The notes: generated by a model not told the origin, from the sequence alone. DNA of 64,000 nucleotides from Pleurocapsa minor HA4230-MV1 (GCA_019359095.1 JAHHHZ010000013.1:248001-312000), one strand, 5' to 3'; shown: positions 1 through 8,664, numbered from the stretch's first letter. Translations and numbers: made by a program.

Positions 1-311
1 TTGGCTTGACGAGTGCGATAGTTTTTAATTGTTACACTACTACGTAATTTATCTAGCGCTGACTCATTAGGAATTCCCTCAACCTGAACATAGTAAGTAC
101 GGGGATGGGCAAACTTGGGATTAGCTAAGCGGTTTTGTAATTGACCATTATCTGTTAACAATAAAAGCCCTTCACTATCTCGATCTAATCTACCTACGGG
201 ATAAATTTCAGGAATGGAAATATAGTCTTTTAAAGTTGCACGAGGGTTATCACTATTGTCGGTAAACTGACACAACACTCCATAGGGTTTGTAGAACAAA
301 AGATATTTCAT
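1..311 (-). CDS. RluE-like rRNA large-subunit pseudouridine synthase, 3' part cut by window edge
   Basis: The first ~103 codons are present, read leftwards from an ATG at 309-311; the C-terminal part lies outside the window. The N-terminus ([18 protein letters not shown]) and the catalytic block [18 protein letters not shown], which holds the conserved nucleophilic Asp, are typical of the RsuA/RluE family. These enzymes isomerise a uridine in rRNA to pseudouridine. There is no N-terminal S4 domain, and the sequence pattern resembles E. coli RluE, which modifies 23S rRNA. The exact target position cannot be told from a fragment. A HIP1 site sits directly upstream of the start. Confidence 0.85.
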   Translation of the reverse strand, partial: MKYLLFYKPYGVLCQFTDNSDNPRATLKDYISIPEIYPVGRLDRDSEGLLLLTDNGQLQNRLANPKFAHPRTYYVQVEGIPNESALDKLRSSVTIKNYRTRQA

Positions 312-364
312 AGCGATCGCTAGTAATTTAACTAGATCATTTAACCAGAATTTGAGATTGGTTA

Positions 365-1099
365 CTAAACTGCAACTTTTTTGACTGAATTATTGACCAA
401 TCTGCCATCTTCCAGGTGAACAAGGCGATCGGCAATATCTAAAATGCGATCGTCGTGGGTTACCAATAAAATAGTGCTACCCTGTTCTCTAGCGAGCTTT
501 TGCATAATATTAACTACATCTCGCCCTGATTTGCTATCTAATGCTGCCGTCGGTTCATCAGCTAGAACAATTGCAGGGTGGGCAACTAAAGCACGAGCGA
601 TCGCCACTCTTTGTTTTTGTCCCCCAGAAAGGTTATCGGGATAATAATCAATTCTGTCTCCCAAGCCTACCTGTTCTAACATAGCTATGGCGCGATCGCG
701 TCTTTCTTTTTTGGAGTATATACCCTGTACTTCTAAACCCATCTGGACATTTTCGGTAGCAGTTAAACTATGGTGTAAATTATGTGCCTGAAAGATATAA
801 CCATTATTACGTCTAGCTTGCACCAATTCTGCTTGGCTTGCACCACAAAGTTCTTTACCGAGTATTTTGCAGCTTCCAGACTGAGGCGATCGCAAACCAC
901 TAACAAGGGTTAATAATGTTGTTTTACCTGAACCAGATGGCCCTGTCATTAAGACAATTTCGCCTCTATTTATGGTTAAATTAATGCCAAATAAAACTTG
1001 TTTATAAAGTTCACCTTTACCAAAGTAATGATCGAGATTTGTAATATTAATTACTGGTTGGCTTAATTGTTGATTGTTCATGATTTGTTGATTGTTCAT
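365..1099 (-). CDS. devA: DevA-type ABC exporter ATP-binding protein
   Basis: ATPase subunit of a DevBCA-like exporter. Seen: Walker A (GPSGSGKTT), Q-loop, ABC signature [15 protein letters not shown], Walker B ([12 protein letters not shown]) and the H-loop THD. The family energises an inner-membrane DevC permease coupled to a DevB periplasmic adaptor; in Anabaena the founding member exports heterocyst glycolipids, while paralogues in other cyanobacteria have unknown substrates. The open frame extends upstream, but conservation begins near [12 protein letters not shown]. Two in-frame ATGs (1099 and 1081) lie in an 18-bp tandem repeat encoding MNNQQI twice; I give the first. devA is about 1.2 kb away from its partners devB and devC, with a toxin-antitoxin remnant in between. 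Function as an exporter ATPase is firm; substrate unknown. Confidence 0.88.
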   Translation of the reverse strand: MNNQQIMNNQQLSQPVINITNLDHYFGKGELYKQVLFGINLTINRGEIVLMTGPSGSGKTTLLTLVSGLRSPQSGSCKILGKELCGASQAELVQARRNNGYIFQAHNLHHSLTATENVQMGLEVQGIYSKKERRDRAIAMLEQVGLGDRIDYYPDNLSGGQKQRVAIARALVAHPAIVLADEPTAALDSKSGRDVVNIMQKLAREQGSTILLVTHDDRILDIADRLVHLEDGRLVNNSVKKVAV

Positions 1100-1159
1100 G
1101 ATTTGTTGATTGATAATTGTAATTGTGATGTAAATATAACGAATAGCAAATTTACCAAA

Positions 1160-1375
1160 ATTACAGAACTGGATGAAATACAAAATGTTAAAGAACAAGC
1201 AAATTCTTATTACACTCGTCTTTCTCGACTACTATTACAAATTGCCCAATCCCAGCTTGCAGCTAATTCTGCTACGCTAAATCTATTGTCTCAATCATTA
1301 GCTCAAACTAAGGCGATCGCTGATGCAGGACAAGCAAGTTTAGTAGAAATCAAAAGAAATTGGAACTTGATATGA
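1160..1375 (+). CDS. Small hypothetical protein, start uncertain
   Basis: An open frame encodes a ~70-residue, Leu/Ala/Gln-rich, probably helical protein (ELDEIQNVKEQANSYYTRLS...). The protein-like stretch begins at an ATT codon (1160); upstream in-frame sequence is low-complexity DNA that overlaps the devA start, and the only conventional start there is a TTG at 1067. It may start at ATT, or be a 5'-truncated remnant. Its stop overlaps the ATG of the next small gene as ATGA (1372-1375), which suggests translational coupling. I do not recognise a family. Confidence 0.4.
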   Translation: MTELDEIQNVKEQANSYYTRLSRLLLQIAQSQLAANSATLNLLSQSLAQTKAIADAGQASLVEIKRNWNLI

Positions 1376-1587
1376 ATAACCAGCCTAAAATACCTGATTC
1401 AGTTACCAGAGAGCGTTCTATTACTAAAATGCGAGAAATATCCATGATGTTTGATGCTCAAATTATGGTGTTAGATGAATTAATTGCTCAAGTAGAAGCT
1501 CAAAATCGTCAAAATCCAATTAATGTTTACCGTCAAAAACAAGGGAAACGTTTATTAACATCTCTTCAGCAAGAAATAGAAAATTAG
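1372..1587 (+). CDS. Small hypothetical protein
   Basis: A 71-residue protein starting MNNQPKIPDSVTRERS, predicted mostly helical and rich in Gln, Glu and Met, with no motif I recognise. The ATG overlaps the upstream stop (ATGA), so the two small ORFs were probably translated as a pair. A TTG 12 bases upstream is in frame but the ATG is the natural start. The pair lies in the stretch separating devA from devC and reads against the exporter operon, so it probably arrived with the inserted DNA. Confidence 0.5.
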   Translation: MNNQPKIPDSVTRERSITKMREISMMFDAQIMVLDELIAQVEAQNRQNPINVYRQKQGKRLLTSLQQEIEN

Positions 1588-1636
1588 TAACTTTAGCTAG
1601 TATTTAGAGCAAAATTTAGTTTGAGTAAGCATTAAT

Positions 1637-1912
1637 TTACCACTTGATATAATTATCGAAACAAGTAGGTGTAAGCTTAGTTGATTTTTCTGAATACACA
1701 TTGTCTATTGTATTAAGGCTCATCTGACATTTACGTATTTCTAGAAAAATATGTTTAACGGCTTCGCCAATGATTTGCAAATTATAAATTACAGCATCAA
1801 ATGTTAGTTCGTCTGCTATTAATTGCTCTCGATTCATTCCTTTTTTATAGCGTTCAATTTTTTTGATACTGTTAAGAATATCGTCTGGGTAAAGTTTGAA
1901 ATTACGTGACAT
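1637..1912 (-). pseudogene. HepT-like toxin remnant with lost C-terminus
   Basis: The first ~60 residues (DDILNSIKKIERYKKGMNRE, then DELTFDAVIYNLQIIGEAVKHI) match HepT/HEPT-domain toxins. After EIRK the sequence changes to unrelated residues ending FDNYIKW, and the RX4HXY catalytic motif is absent; I could not find the missing part in the other frames of the next ~100 bases. HepT partners are RNases neutralised by AMPylation by MntA. The gene overlaps the upstream mntA-like gene by 11 bases. Without the active site it is probably non-functional as a toxin. Confidence 0.7.
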
Positions 1913-2207
1913 CGATCGCTTCTTGGAGAATTTTTTGACTAATTTCTTTTCTTAAAGAACGCTTCGTAACGAGATCGACGGGTTTATTAAACAGATCTTC
2001 GAGCCAGAATTTTAAATCCATGTAACGATCAAAGGTAGTTTCACCTTCAAACTCGACTAAAAAGTCTAAATCACTGTTGATAGTATTATGACCACGAGCA
2101 AAAGAACCAAACAAGGCTAATGAACACACACCAAAATTCTGGATTGTTTGATGATGTTTACTTAAAGTTTTTAAAATATCATTAGTATTTAGCTGGTTAG
2201 AAACCAT
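1902..2207 (-). CDS. MntA-like nucleotidyltransferase antitoxin
   Basis: 101-residue minimal nucleotidyltransferase of the MNT family. The GSX10DXD signature is complete: G34-S35 in GSFARG, then D46 and D48 in SDLDFLVEFE. In characterised HepT-MntA pairs the MNT protein AMPylates the toxin's catalytic Tyr and silences it. Here the downstream HepT-like gene is truncated, so this antitoxin may be an orphan. It sits on the same strand as devC and may be co-transcribed with it. Confidence 0.85.
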   Translation of the reverse strand: MVSNQLNTNDILKTLSKHHQTIQNFGVCSLALFGSFARGHNTINSDLDFLVEFEGETTFDRYMDLKFWLEDLFNKPVDLVTKRSLRKEISQKILQEAIDVT

Positions 2208-2265
2208 ACTTAATTCACTCCAAGTTTACGAATTAATAAACTTTACAAATCACTATTACATCATC

Positions 2266-3432
2266 TTAAAAGATGTCTGCTGGATCGGCTGAGTGGAGTT
2301 TACGAGTTGCGATCGCTCCTGAAATACCACACATTGTCATCGTCATAATCAAGACAGTGACAGCTCTAGATGCAGGTAAGACGATAGGTAAAGCAGTTGC
2401 TGCTGCGGTTAATTGATATAACCCTGCTGCGATCGCTACACTGGGAATAAAGCCAATAATGGAGAGAATAATTGCTTCTTCAAACACCACACCGAGTAAA
2501 TAGGAGTTTTTATATCCCATTGCCTTAAAAGTGGCGTATTCTGCCATGTGATCGTTAACATCGGTGGACAGCACTTGATAGACAATTACAATTCCGACAA
2601 TAAAACCCATCATTGTCCCCAAGGTAAAGACAAAACCAATTGCCGTACTACTTTGAATGTATTTTAGTTCGGCATCGACATATTCTTGATAGGTATAAGC
2701 CTGAACATCATCGGTAAGATAATTATTGAGATATGTTCTTACTTTTTCTATATCCTGACCATCTTTGAGATTAATTACGCCTAAACTAACTAATCCTGGT
2801 TGTTTGCGCGGAAATAAGCGCATAAAGGTCTGATCGCTGGTGATTAATGCCCCATCATCAGCAAAAGAAGCCCCAACTTTAAATAAACCAACAATAGTTA
2901 GGGTAGTGCGATCGCTTTCTGTCGTCACAGTTTTTCCCTGTTGGATCTGACTGATAACTTGGTCATATTCCCCCCTAGAAGCCTGATCGAACAAGACTGT
3001 ATCGGGAATTTTGAGTTTATCTAATTGACGATTAACTTCTGGTAGATCAAAAGCAGGTTTAGCTGGATCGAAACCAACCACCATCATCGAAGTTTTTTCT
3101 TTAGTTTGGGGGTTACGCCAGTTAAGAGAACCAATATATACAGGTTCTGCCGATTCTACTCCTGGTATATCCATCGCTTGATACAATCTGCGACGGGGAA
3201 AAGTATAGGGTTCATTAAAATTAGTTGCTTGGGTACTGGTTAAAACTAGATCGCCCTTAATTGTGCGCGGATATTGAGTATTAGAAGTATACAAAGCATT
3301 CATAAAACCCAACTGCATAAAGATGAGGATGTCTGCAAAAGCAATCCCCGATAATGCAGTTAACAATCGAAATTTATCGTGTTTGAGTTGCAACCAACCC
3401 AAGGGAGTACGGTTTTTTAAGGATTTGAACAT
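2266..3432 (-). CDS. devC: DevC-type ABC exporter permease
   Basis: 388-residue FtsX/MacB-like permease of the DevC family. An N-terminal membrane segment (about 24-44) is followed by a large periplasmic domain and three C-terminal membrane segments (about 267-290, 315-340, 355-380). The opening FKSLKNRTPLGWLQLKHDKFRL is typical of cyanobacterial DevC. It forms the inner-membrane channel with DevA and docks with DevB. It lies 79 bp downstream of devB on the same strand, so both share the operator-controlled promoter near 4.75 kb. The start ATG is followed at once by conserved sequence. The substrate is unknown. Confidence 0.9.
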   Translation of the reverse strand: MFKSLKNRTPLGWLQLKHDKFRLLTALSGIAFADILIFMQLGFMNALYTSNTQYPRTIKGDLVLTSTQATNFNEPYTFPRRRLYQAMDIPGVESAEPVYIGSLNWRNPQTKEKTSMMVVGFDPAKPAFDLPEVNRQLDKLKIPDTVLFDQASRGEYDQVISQIQQGKTVTTESDRTTLTIVGLFKVGASFADDGALITSDQTFMRLFPRKQPGLVSLGVINLKDGQDIEKVRTYLNNYLTDDVQAYTYQEYVDAELKYIQSSTAIGFVFTLGTMMGFIVGIVIVYQVLSTDVNDHMAEYATFKAMGYKNSYLLGVVFEEAIILSIIGFIPSVAIAAGLYQLTAAATALPIVLPASRAVTVLIMTMTMCGISGAIATRKLHSADPADIF

Positions 3433-3497
3433 TGTTTTTAATTGATAATTGCTGATTAGGGACTGGGGAATGGTGACTGGTAATTAGGCAATAGGTG

Positions 3498-3525
3498 TTA
3501 CTCATTACTCATTACTCATTACTTT
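3498..3525. repeat. Heptanucleotide tandem repeat (TTACTCA)
   Basis: Three perfect copies of TTACTCA plus a fourth degenerate copy. The array lies between devB and devC and overlaps the devB stop codon. It resembles the short tandemly repeated heptamers (STRR) known from cyanobacteria. Confidence 0.8.
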
Positions 3526-4714
3526 GCAAACCAATCCTGACATCCACCAACAAATTAGTTAGCCCTGCTACTTGCTTACTAGACTCTGGATCTAACTTGA
3601 CTTTCACTTGGACAACTTTGGCATCAATATTAGCTGTCGGATCTGTATTAACTACTTCTTGTCGTTCGACTTCCAAACCAATGCTATCTACTGTACCTGT
3701 AAGTTTTTTAGCCAAAGCACTACTGGTAACATTAACTGGTTGTCCTAGTTTTACTTTCCCAATATCGCTTTCATAAACTTCTGCCACAGCATACATCTGA
3801 CTGGTTTGTCCAATTCTGACTATCCCCTCATCACTTGCCACTACCTCCCCAGGGCGAGTCATAATTTCAATTACTGTTCCTGCTTGAGGAGATTTAATAT
3901 ATGCCTGATCTAACTCTGCTTGGGCGGTTTGGACTGCTGCTTGTGCCTCTCTTACCTCCGCTTCAGCTACGGCTATATCTACTGGGCGTACTTCGGCGAT
4001 TTGATCTAAGGTTGCTTTGGCTTCAGCAAGTTGCTCTTGTTGTCCTGATTCAATACGATTTAAATTAGCTTGGGCTTCCGCTAGCTGTTTTTTTGCCGTT
4101 TCGAGAGTGAGATATTTGCTGTCTCTTTCTGATGCCGAGATTGCCCCATCTTGATATAGGGTTTGATAGCGTTGATATTCTACTTGAGCATTATTTAATT
4201 CCGCTTGCATTCTTGCCACCATTGCCGTTTGGGCAGCAATATTGTTATCTCTTTCAATTTGGATGCGAGCGATCGCTGCTTGTTGTGCCTGGATTTCTCC
4301 TGTTTTTGCCCCTGCTTTAACTAAGGCTAAATTTGCCTGGGCTACTCTTACCTGTTCTTGTGCTTGATTTAATGCTGCTTGCAGGCGATCGCGACTGTCC
4401 ACAACTGCAATTACATCACCCTGTTTAATTTGATCTCCCTGTTTGACTAACAACTCCTCAAGCCGATTTCCTGATGATGTCGAGTCAGCAGATATTTCAA
4501 TGATTTCCCCACTAGGTTCTAATCTCCCTAATGCAGTCACAGTTTTGATTTCTGGCATTACTGGCGGTGGTACTTCCGTTTCAGATACCGAAGCCTGACG
4601 CAATCTATATATAGTTGCGCCACCCAGAATTAAAACCAAACCAATCATAATTGCAGGGAGGTTTTTAATCAGGGGTTTAGAGGGTTTATTTTGTTTGTCT
4701 GTAATGTAGTCCAT
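3512..4714 (-). CDS. devB: DevB-type HlyD-family periplasmic adaptor
   Basis: 400-residue membrane fusion protein of an ABC exporter. It has an N-terminal membrane anchor (about 22-37), a lipoyl-like barrel half (LEELLVKQGDQIKQGDVIAV), a long Ala/Gln/Glu-rich coiled-coil hairpin (about 108-250), the second barrel half (SPQAGTVIEIMTRPGEVV) and a C-terminal beta domain. Adaptors of this family link a DevCA pump to a TolC-like outer-membrane channel, which is not in this window. It is the first gene of the operon: its promoter at 4762-4791 overlaps two palindromes that look like TetR-family operators. The ATG at 4714 directly precedes the cytoplasmic N-terminus. Confidence 0.9.
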   Translation of the reverse strand: MDYITDKQNKPSKPLIKNLPAIMIGLVLILGGATIYRLRQASVSETEVPPPVMPEIKTVTALGRLEPSGEIIEISADSTSSGNRLEELLVKQGDQIKQGDVIAVVDSRDRLQAALNQAQEQVRVAQANLALVKAGAKTGEIQAQQAAIARIQIERDNNIAAQTAMVARMQAELNNAQVEYQRYQTLYQDGAISASERDSKYLTLETAKKQLAEAQANLNRIESGQQEQLAEAKATLDQIAEVRPVDIAVAEAEVREAQAAVQTAQAELDQAYIKSPQAGTVIEIMTRPGEVVASDEGIVRIGQTSQMYAVAEVYESDIGKVKLGQPVNVTSSALAKKLTGTVDSIGLEVERQEVVNTDPTANIDAKVVQVKVKLDPESSKQVAGLTNLLVDVRIGLQSNE

Positions 4715-4734
4715 GGCGATCGGGTTCGTTTACG

Positions 4735-4784
4735 ACTAAACCGTTTAGTTCAATTAACTATATTATAAAACTAGACCGATTAGT
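4735..4784 (-). promoter_or_regulatory. Paired palindromic operators around the devB promoter
   Basis: Two 15-bp palindromes share the consensus ACTARACCGWTTAGT: ACTAAACCGTTTAGT at 4735-4749 and ACTAGACCGATTAGT at 4770-4784. On the minus strand a TATAAT box (4762-4767) lies between them, with TTGCTA 18 bp upstream (4786-4791), so one palindrome fills the spacer and the other lies just past the likely start site. This layout fits repression of devBC by a TetR-type dimer. The TetR gene at 7611 is the obvious candidate, but the link is inferred. Confidence 0.7.
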
Positions 4785-5022
4785 TTAGCAATAATCAATT
4801 TTGACTCAATTCACCAGAGTCACTAGTCGAGCGATAAACACGTACGGTTATAGGAAAAACCCAAAAATTGACTCCCTAGTATCAGCTTATTTGTTCACAC
4901 TTTTTAAACAAAATCGAGTTTTTAATTTAAAGATATCGCGATCGCTCTCCTTAAAGATTGTCTTCAAATTTGTCACGCTCCATACTAGAAGTAATATTGT
5001 AATATTTATAGAGTTTAAATTA

Positions 5023-5709
5023 ATGAAAATAACTTCTTTTGAAATATTGATGCAGTTATTGCGCGATCGCACCAGTTTTTTAACAGAAATCGAACAACAG
5101 AAAAATTTAGATAGAAAAATTGTAGCGCTACTGTTTTGTAGTTCACTTTTTCTAGCACTATATGGTGCAATTATCGGTTCGACTAATGGTGTATTGCAGA
5201 TGTTAGCTTCTGCTTTTAAATTACCTGCTTTATATCTACTGACTCTTTTAATTTGTTTGCCGACTCTTTATTTTTTAGATATTGTTTTTGGCTCTAAGCG
5301 AACTTTTAATCAATATGTTGCCTTGTTAATGGCTTCCATGGCAATGATTAGTGTAATGTTATTTGGGTTTGCTCCTGTAACTTTATTCTTTCGCTTATCT
5401 ATTCTTGATTATCGCTTTTTCTTATTATTAAATTTAGTGGTTTTATCGATTACTGGTGTAATTGGTATCAAGTTTTTCTATCGTTCAATGATGTCTTTAA
5501 TCGAACAAGAAACCGACTCTGTGCCAAATAGACATAAATTAATTAAAGCTTGGTTATTTCTTTATGGCTTCGTCGGTAGTCAGTTAGGATGGACTCTGCG
5601 ACCTTTTTTTGGTTCACCAGATTTACCTTTTGAATTATTTAGAGAAATAGAAAGTAATTTTTTTGTACAAGTAGTTAAAATAATTGGTGCTTTTCTAGGA
5701 CTAAACTAA
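5023..5709 (+). CDS. Conserved multi-pass membrane protein
   Basis: 228-residue integral membrane protein with about five hydrophobic segments, including residues 29-50, 56-76, 87-107 and 120-145. I take the ATG at 5023 (MKITSFEILMQLLRDRTSFL) because the open frame upstream of it is not protein-like. The pattern FVGSQLGWTLRPFFGSPDLPFELF near the C-terminus recurs, in my recollection, in a conserved cyanobacterial family of unknown function. It reads away from devB and is followed 31 bp later by another membrane protein, probably in the same transcript. No enzymatic motif is visible. Confidence 0.75.
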   Translation: MKITSFEILMQLLRDRTSFLTEIEQQKNLDRKIVALLFCSSLFLALYGAIIGSTNGVLQMLASAFKLPALYLLTLLICLPTLYFLDIVFGSKRTFNQYVALLMASMAMISVMLFGFAPVTLFFRLSILDYRFFLLLNLVVLSITGVIGIKFFYRSMMSLIEQETDSVPNRHKLIKAWLFLYGFVGSQLGWTLRPFFGSPDLPFELFREIESNFFVQVVKIIGAFLGLN

Positions 5710-5740
5710 TTATATAATATCTATTTAATCAGCTATAGAA

Positions 5741-6457
5741 ATGTCAGTCAACTGGGAAGAACTAGAAATTAATTCAATAGAATTAGAAGAATTGATGAGC
5801 TTCAATCTAATATCGACTTGGGCGCTCGATTTCAGTCGAGTCTTTTGCTTGCGTAATCGCGCATATATTAGTTCTTTATTATTTACTGAAGGTTGCAGTT
5901 TATTTTTAGCTTATTTATTATTTTTTCCCATACTTTTAATTTTATTTCGCAATCTGGGCTGGCTAAATAATAATTTTAATGGCTTGCTTCTAGTGTTACT
6001 TAGTACGGCGGGTTTATCTTTAGTATTAGTTTTCCTATTAAATTTTCATCTTTGGCATCAAGCTAAACAACTCAAAGTATTTGCAATTTTATTAGAAAAA
6101 GTAAAGCAATATAATGGTTTAATTGCGCATCTTAAATTATTTGCTGAATTAGATTCCCTAAGTTCTACTACTCAGATTAATCATAATTCTCAAGGACAAA
6201 TAGAATTAAAAGCAGCTCTCGAACTAACCAAAAATAGTTTGCTTAAAAGTATTGAACTAGAAAAAATCCTGAATCGCGATCGCCATTTAGCCAATAATCG
6301 TTATCAGTTACTAGCTAATTTAGAATCTAGTTTAATTAATCTAGAATCATTTTCTCAAGATGAAGCTAATAATTATCAGCAATTACTAGCTGAAGTAATC
6401 GAAATTGGTTTAAGCGTTCATAAAGAAGTCCGTAAAACGCGCATTTTACGGGAGTAA
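5741..6457 (+). CDS. Hypothetical two-segment membrane protein with helical C-terminal half
   Basis: 238 residues. After a charged N-terminus come two strong hydrophobic segments (about 45-70 and 80-104). The C-terminal half (about 110-230) is a long charged helix, likely coiled coil, on one side of the membrane. I do not recognise the family. It lies 31 bp downstream of another membrane protein gene on the same strand, so the two proteins may act together. Confidence 0.7.
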   Translation: MSVNWEELEINSIELEELMSFNLISTWALDFSRVFCLRNRAYISSLLFTEGCSLFLAYLLFFPILLILFRNLGWLNNNFNGLLLVLLSTAGLSLVLVFLLNFHLWHQAKQLKVFAILLEKVKQYNGLIAHLKLFAELDSLSSTTQINHNSQGQIELKAALELTKNSLLKSIELEKILNRDRHLANNRYQLLANLESSLINLESFSQDEANNYQQLLAEVIEIGLSVHKEVRKTRILRE

Positions 6458-6648
6458 TTAACTGGACTTTAATTATTGCAATTGGATTTGGTATGACTAT
6501 GCTATCAACTTGAGCGATCGCAATCAAGATTTTTTAAAGAATTGGCGATCTCTTGATCTAATGTAGAGCGTAATTACACGCTTGCAAGTTATAGGCTCAA
6601 TCCACTACATTTTATTTAGAAAATTACTAGTTTTTCCGAGATGTTTTC

Positions 6649-6993
6649 ATGGTAATTCCATACAATGTGTCATTTGCTTGTTTGAAGTGTTGTAAATCGT
6701 TTAAAAGAGAATATCAAATTGTATCTAAAAATTATTTTGATACACTAAAATGCCCAAATTGTGGTGATAATGCACATAATTTTGGTCGTCACTTTAAAGC
6801 TCCAAAATCAACTGATAAAAAGCAATGGGAAAAAATACGCTTTCTATTTGACAATGGATTTATATTTCAAAAAATACGGATAGGCAGTAGTCATCATGAT
6901 ATAGTTACCTATCCTAAAACATTAAAAGATGCTAAGAATTTTGTCATAAAGTATAAAAAATATGCGTTAAATCAACCTAAAAAGAACTTATAA
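6649..6993 (+). CDS. Zinc-ribbon hypothetical protein
   Basis: 114 residues, basic, with two Cys pairs: C11xxC14 (SFACLKCCKSF, plus an extra Cys) and C35xxC38 (LKCPNCGD), a zinc-ribbon arrangement. The remainder (FGRHFKAPKSTDKKQWEKI... then YPKTLKDAKNFVIKYK) looks like a compact conserved fold. I recall similar proteins in varied bacteria but no known role. The gene is Lys- and Asn-rich and more AT-rich than its neighbours, stands alone and may be acquired. Confidence 0.6.
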   Translation: MVIPYNVSFACLKCCKSFKREYQIVSKNYFDTLKCPNCGDNAHNFGRHFKAPKSTDKKQWEKIRFLFDNGFIFQKIRIGSSHHDIVTYPKTLKDAKNFVIKYKKYALNQPKKNL

Positions 6994-7164
6994 TTTATTT
7001 ATAGAAAAGAAAATGATTCATAATTAAATACTAGAAGAATTTCCTTGAAGATAAATAGTTGTGATCGGTGAAAGTGTCTGGGTAATGGAAGTAGATCTCC
7101 TTTGTTATATATTTACATTTACAACTTATTCAACAAAAAAGAACTTCAAATCTATTATTAATGA

Positions 7165-7356
7165 TTAATCTTCTTGTTCTAAAATAGCCTTTTTTAAAAT
7201 CTGCTCTTGTTCCTCCGCAGTAGTATTAGCAGCTATAGTAATTACATTGTGTTTTGGTCTTGACTTTAATTCTCTTAAAGCTTCTTTGTCATTTCGATTA
7301 TCTAAAAGATACTGCTTTAGTTGACTTTTGGTCATTGATTTATATTGCATCTTCAA
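7165..7356 (-). CDS. Small protein of a two-gene cyanobacterial cassette (DUF6887-like)
   Basis: 63 residues. The pattern KSMTKSQLKQYLLDNRNDKEAL resembles small cyanobacterial proteins I associate with DUF6887. The gene overlaps the upstream partner by 17 bases and reads with it, as in toxin-antitoxin-like or other tightly coupled cassettes. The family name is from memory and the function is unknown. Confidence 0.6.
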   Translation of the reverse strand: MKMQYKSMTKSQLKQYLLDNRNDKEALRELKSRPKHNVITIAANTTAEEQEQILKKAILEQED

Positions 7357-7534
7357 TTTCTACTCCTACTGTCGAATCTGGATATATAGTTACTTCTATT
7401 CTCGCTCTTTTTCCTGCCAGGATAAAAAATTCACTCGTGTTTTCATCATAAAGAAATAATAATATGTCTTGCCTCATATCTGAGAGAGCATGGCATATCT
7501 GAACAGTTTTGAGTAGCTGATCGTAATTTGGCAT
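7340..7534 (-). CDS. Small protein of a two-gene cyanobacterial cassette (DUF6888-like)
   Basis: 64 residues, with the pattern MRQDILLFLYDENTSEFFIL followed by AGKRARIEVTIYPDSTVGVE, which I associate with the DUF6888 family (recalled). It is the upstream gene of the pair and overlaps the next gene by 17 bases, implying coupled translation. These pairs are common and dispersed in cyanobacterial genomes; no function is established that I know of. Confidence 0.6.
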   Translation of the reverse strand: MPNYDQLLKTVQICHALSDMRQDILLFLYDENTSEFFILAGKRARIEVTIYPDSTVGVEIEDAI

Positions 7535-7610
7535 TCGTTTGAATTCATACCAGTTTAATTGTGCATCTTGTAAATCAGCTTAAAATAAATAGGACTAAAT
7601 AAAGATAAAA

Positions 7611-8234
7611 ATGAGCAAAACCAAGCAAAATTTAGAACGTTCCAAATCAGTAGAGAAAAGTGCCATTATTTTACAAGGTGCAATGCAAGAATTCCTCAAA
7701 CATGGCTATGCAGGCACTAGCATGGATCAAATAGCCAAAGTTGCGGGAGTTTCTAAAGCGACGGTTTATAGTCATTTTGGTGATAAAGAAAGCCTGTTTA
7801 ACGCTGTGATTCAAGATTTGGTTCAGGAAAAATTCCAGACAGTAATGAGTTTAGATCGACCTCAATCTTTAGGACAAGATCCCAAAAAGGTGTTGTCGGA
7901 GATGGTAACTAAAACGCTGGAAAATACTTTAAGCGATCGCAACTTCCATAATTTTATTCGCATCATTATTGGTGAATCAGGACGTTTTCCCGAGTTAGCT
8001 AAAGCCTATGTTTACAATCTTGCCAAGCCAGGGATTGAAGCTTTGACCAAATATCTTAAATCTCATCCCGAATTGAAGCTTGAAGATCCTGAAGCCACCG
8101 TCAGAATTATGGTGGGTAGCTTAGTTTACTTTGTAATGCTCCAAGAAATGCTGCACGGTAAAGATATGTTACCGTTAGAAAGCGATCGCCTGACTAAGAC
8201 TTTGATTGATTTAATTATTAGAGAGCGAGATTGA
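7611..8234 (+). CDS. TetR/AcrR-family transcriptional regulator
   Basis: 207 residues. The N-terminal helix-turn-helix is clear (TSMDQIAKVAGVSKATVYSHF at about 37-57), followed by a helical ligand and dimerisation domain. TetR repressors bind short palindromes and release them on binding a small molecule. Two matching 15-bp palindromes flank the devB promoter 2.8 kb away, and HlyD/DevB exporters are often controlled by such regulators, so this is a candidate repressor of that operon. A single half-site-like ACTAAA occurs just upstream of its own start. The gene converges with gloA, with 28 bp between the stops. Confidence 0.85.
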   Translation: MSKTKQNLERSKSVEKSAIILQGAMQEFLKHGYAGTSMDQIAKVAGVSKATVYSHFGDKESLFNAVIQDLVQEKFQTVMSLDRPQSLGQDPKKVLSEMVTKTLENTLSDRNFHNFIRIIIGESGRFPELAKAYVYNLAKPGIEALTKYLKSHPELKLEDPEATVRIMVGSLVYFVMLQEMLHGKDMLPLESDRLTKTLIDLIIRERD

Positions 8235-8262
8235 AACTTAGATACACTTGGCATTACGACTA

Positions 8263-8664
8263 CTACTTTGCCGATCCTTGGGTGCCAAGCTGAATCAACT
8301 CAATTTTATAACCGTTGGGATCTTCAACGAAAGCGATTACAGTACTGCCGTGCTTCATCGGGCCAGGCTCACGAGTTACTTTGCCTCCTTGAGCTTTAAT
8401 GCGATCGCAAGTACCATAGATATCATCGACACCCAAGGCAATATGCCCATAACCTTTACCCAAGTCGTATTCCGATACGCCCCAATTGTAGGTAAGCTCA
8501 ATTACGGTGTTGTCTTGCTCCGATCCATAACCCACAAATGCCAGGGTGAACTCGCCACTAGGATAATCTTTGCGTCGTAAAAGCTCCATGCCCAAAATAT
8601 CGCAATAAAAGGCGATCGACTGATCCAAATCTCCCACGCGCAACATGGTATGTAGCATTTTCAT
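8263..8664 (-). CDS. gloA: Lactoylglutathione lyase (glyoxalase I)
   Basis: 133 residues, the usual length of bacterial GloA. It converts the hemithioacetal of methylglyoxal and glutathione to S-lactoylglutathione in the cytosol. All four metal ligands fall at the same residue numbers as in E. coli GloA: H5, E56, H74 and E122, with the DPNGYKIEL motif around the last. The short metal-binding form, without the extra loops of zinc-type enzymes, suggests use of Ni or Co. It stands alone and converges with the TetR gene. Confidence 0.93.
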   Translation of the reverse strand: MKMLHTMLRVGDLDQSIAFYCDILGMELLRRKDYPSGEFTLAFVGYGSEQDNTVIELTYNWGVSEYDLGKGYGHIALGVDDIYGTCDRIKAQGGKVTREPGPMKHGSTVIAFVEDPNGYKIELIQLGTQGSAK

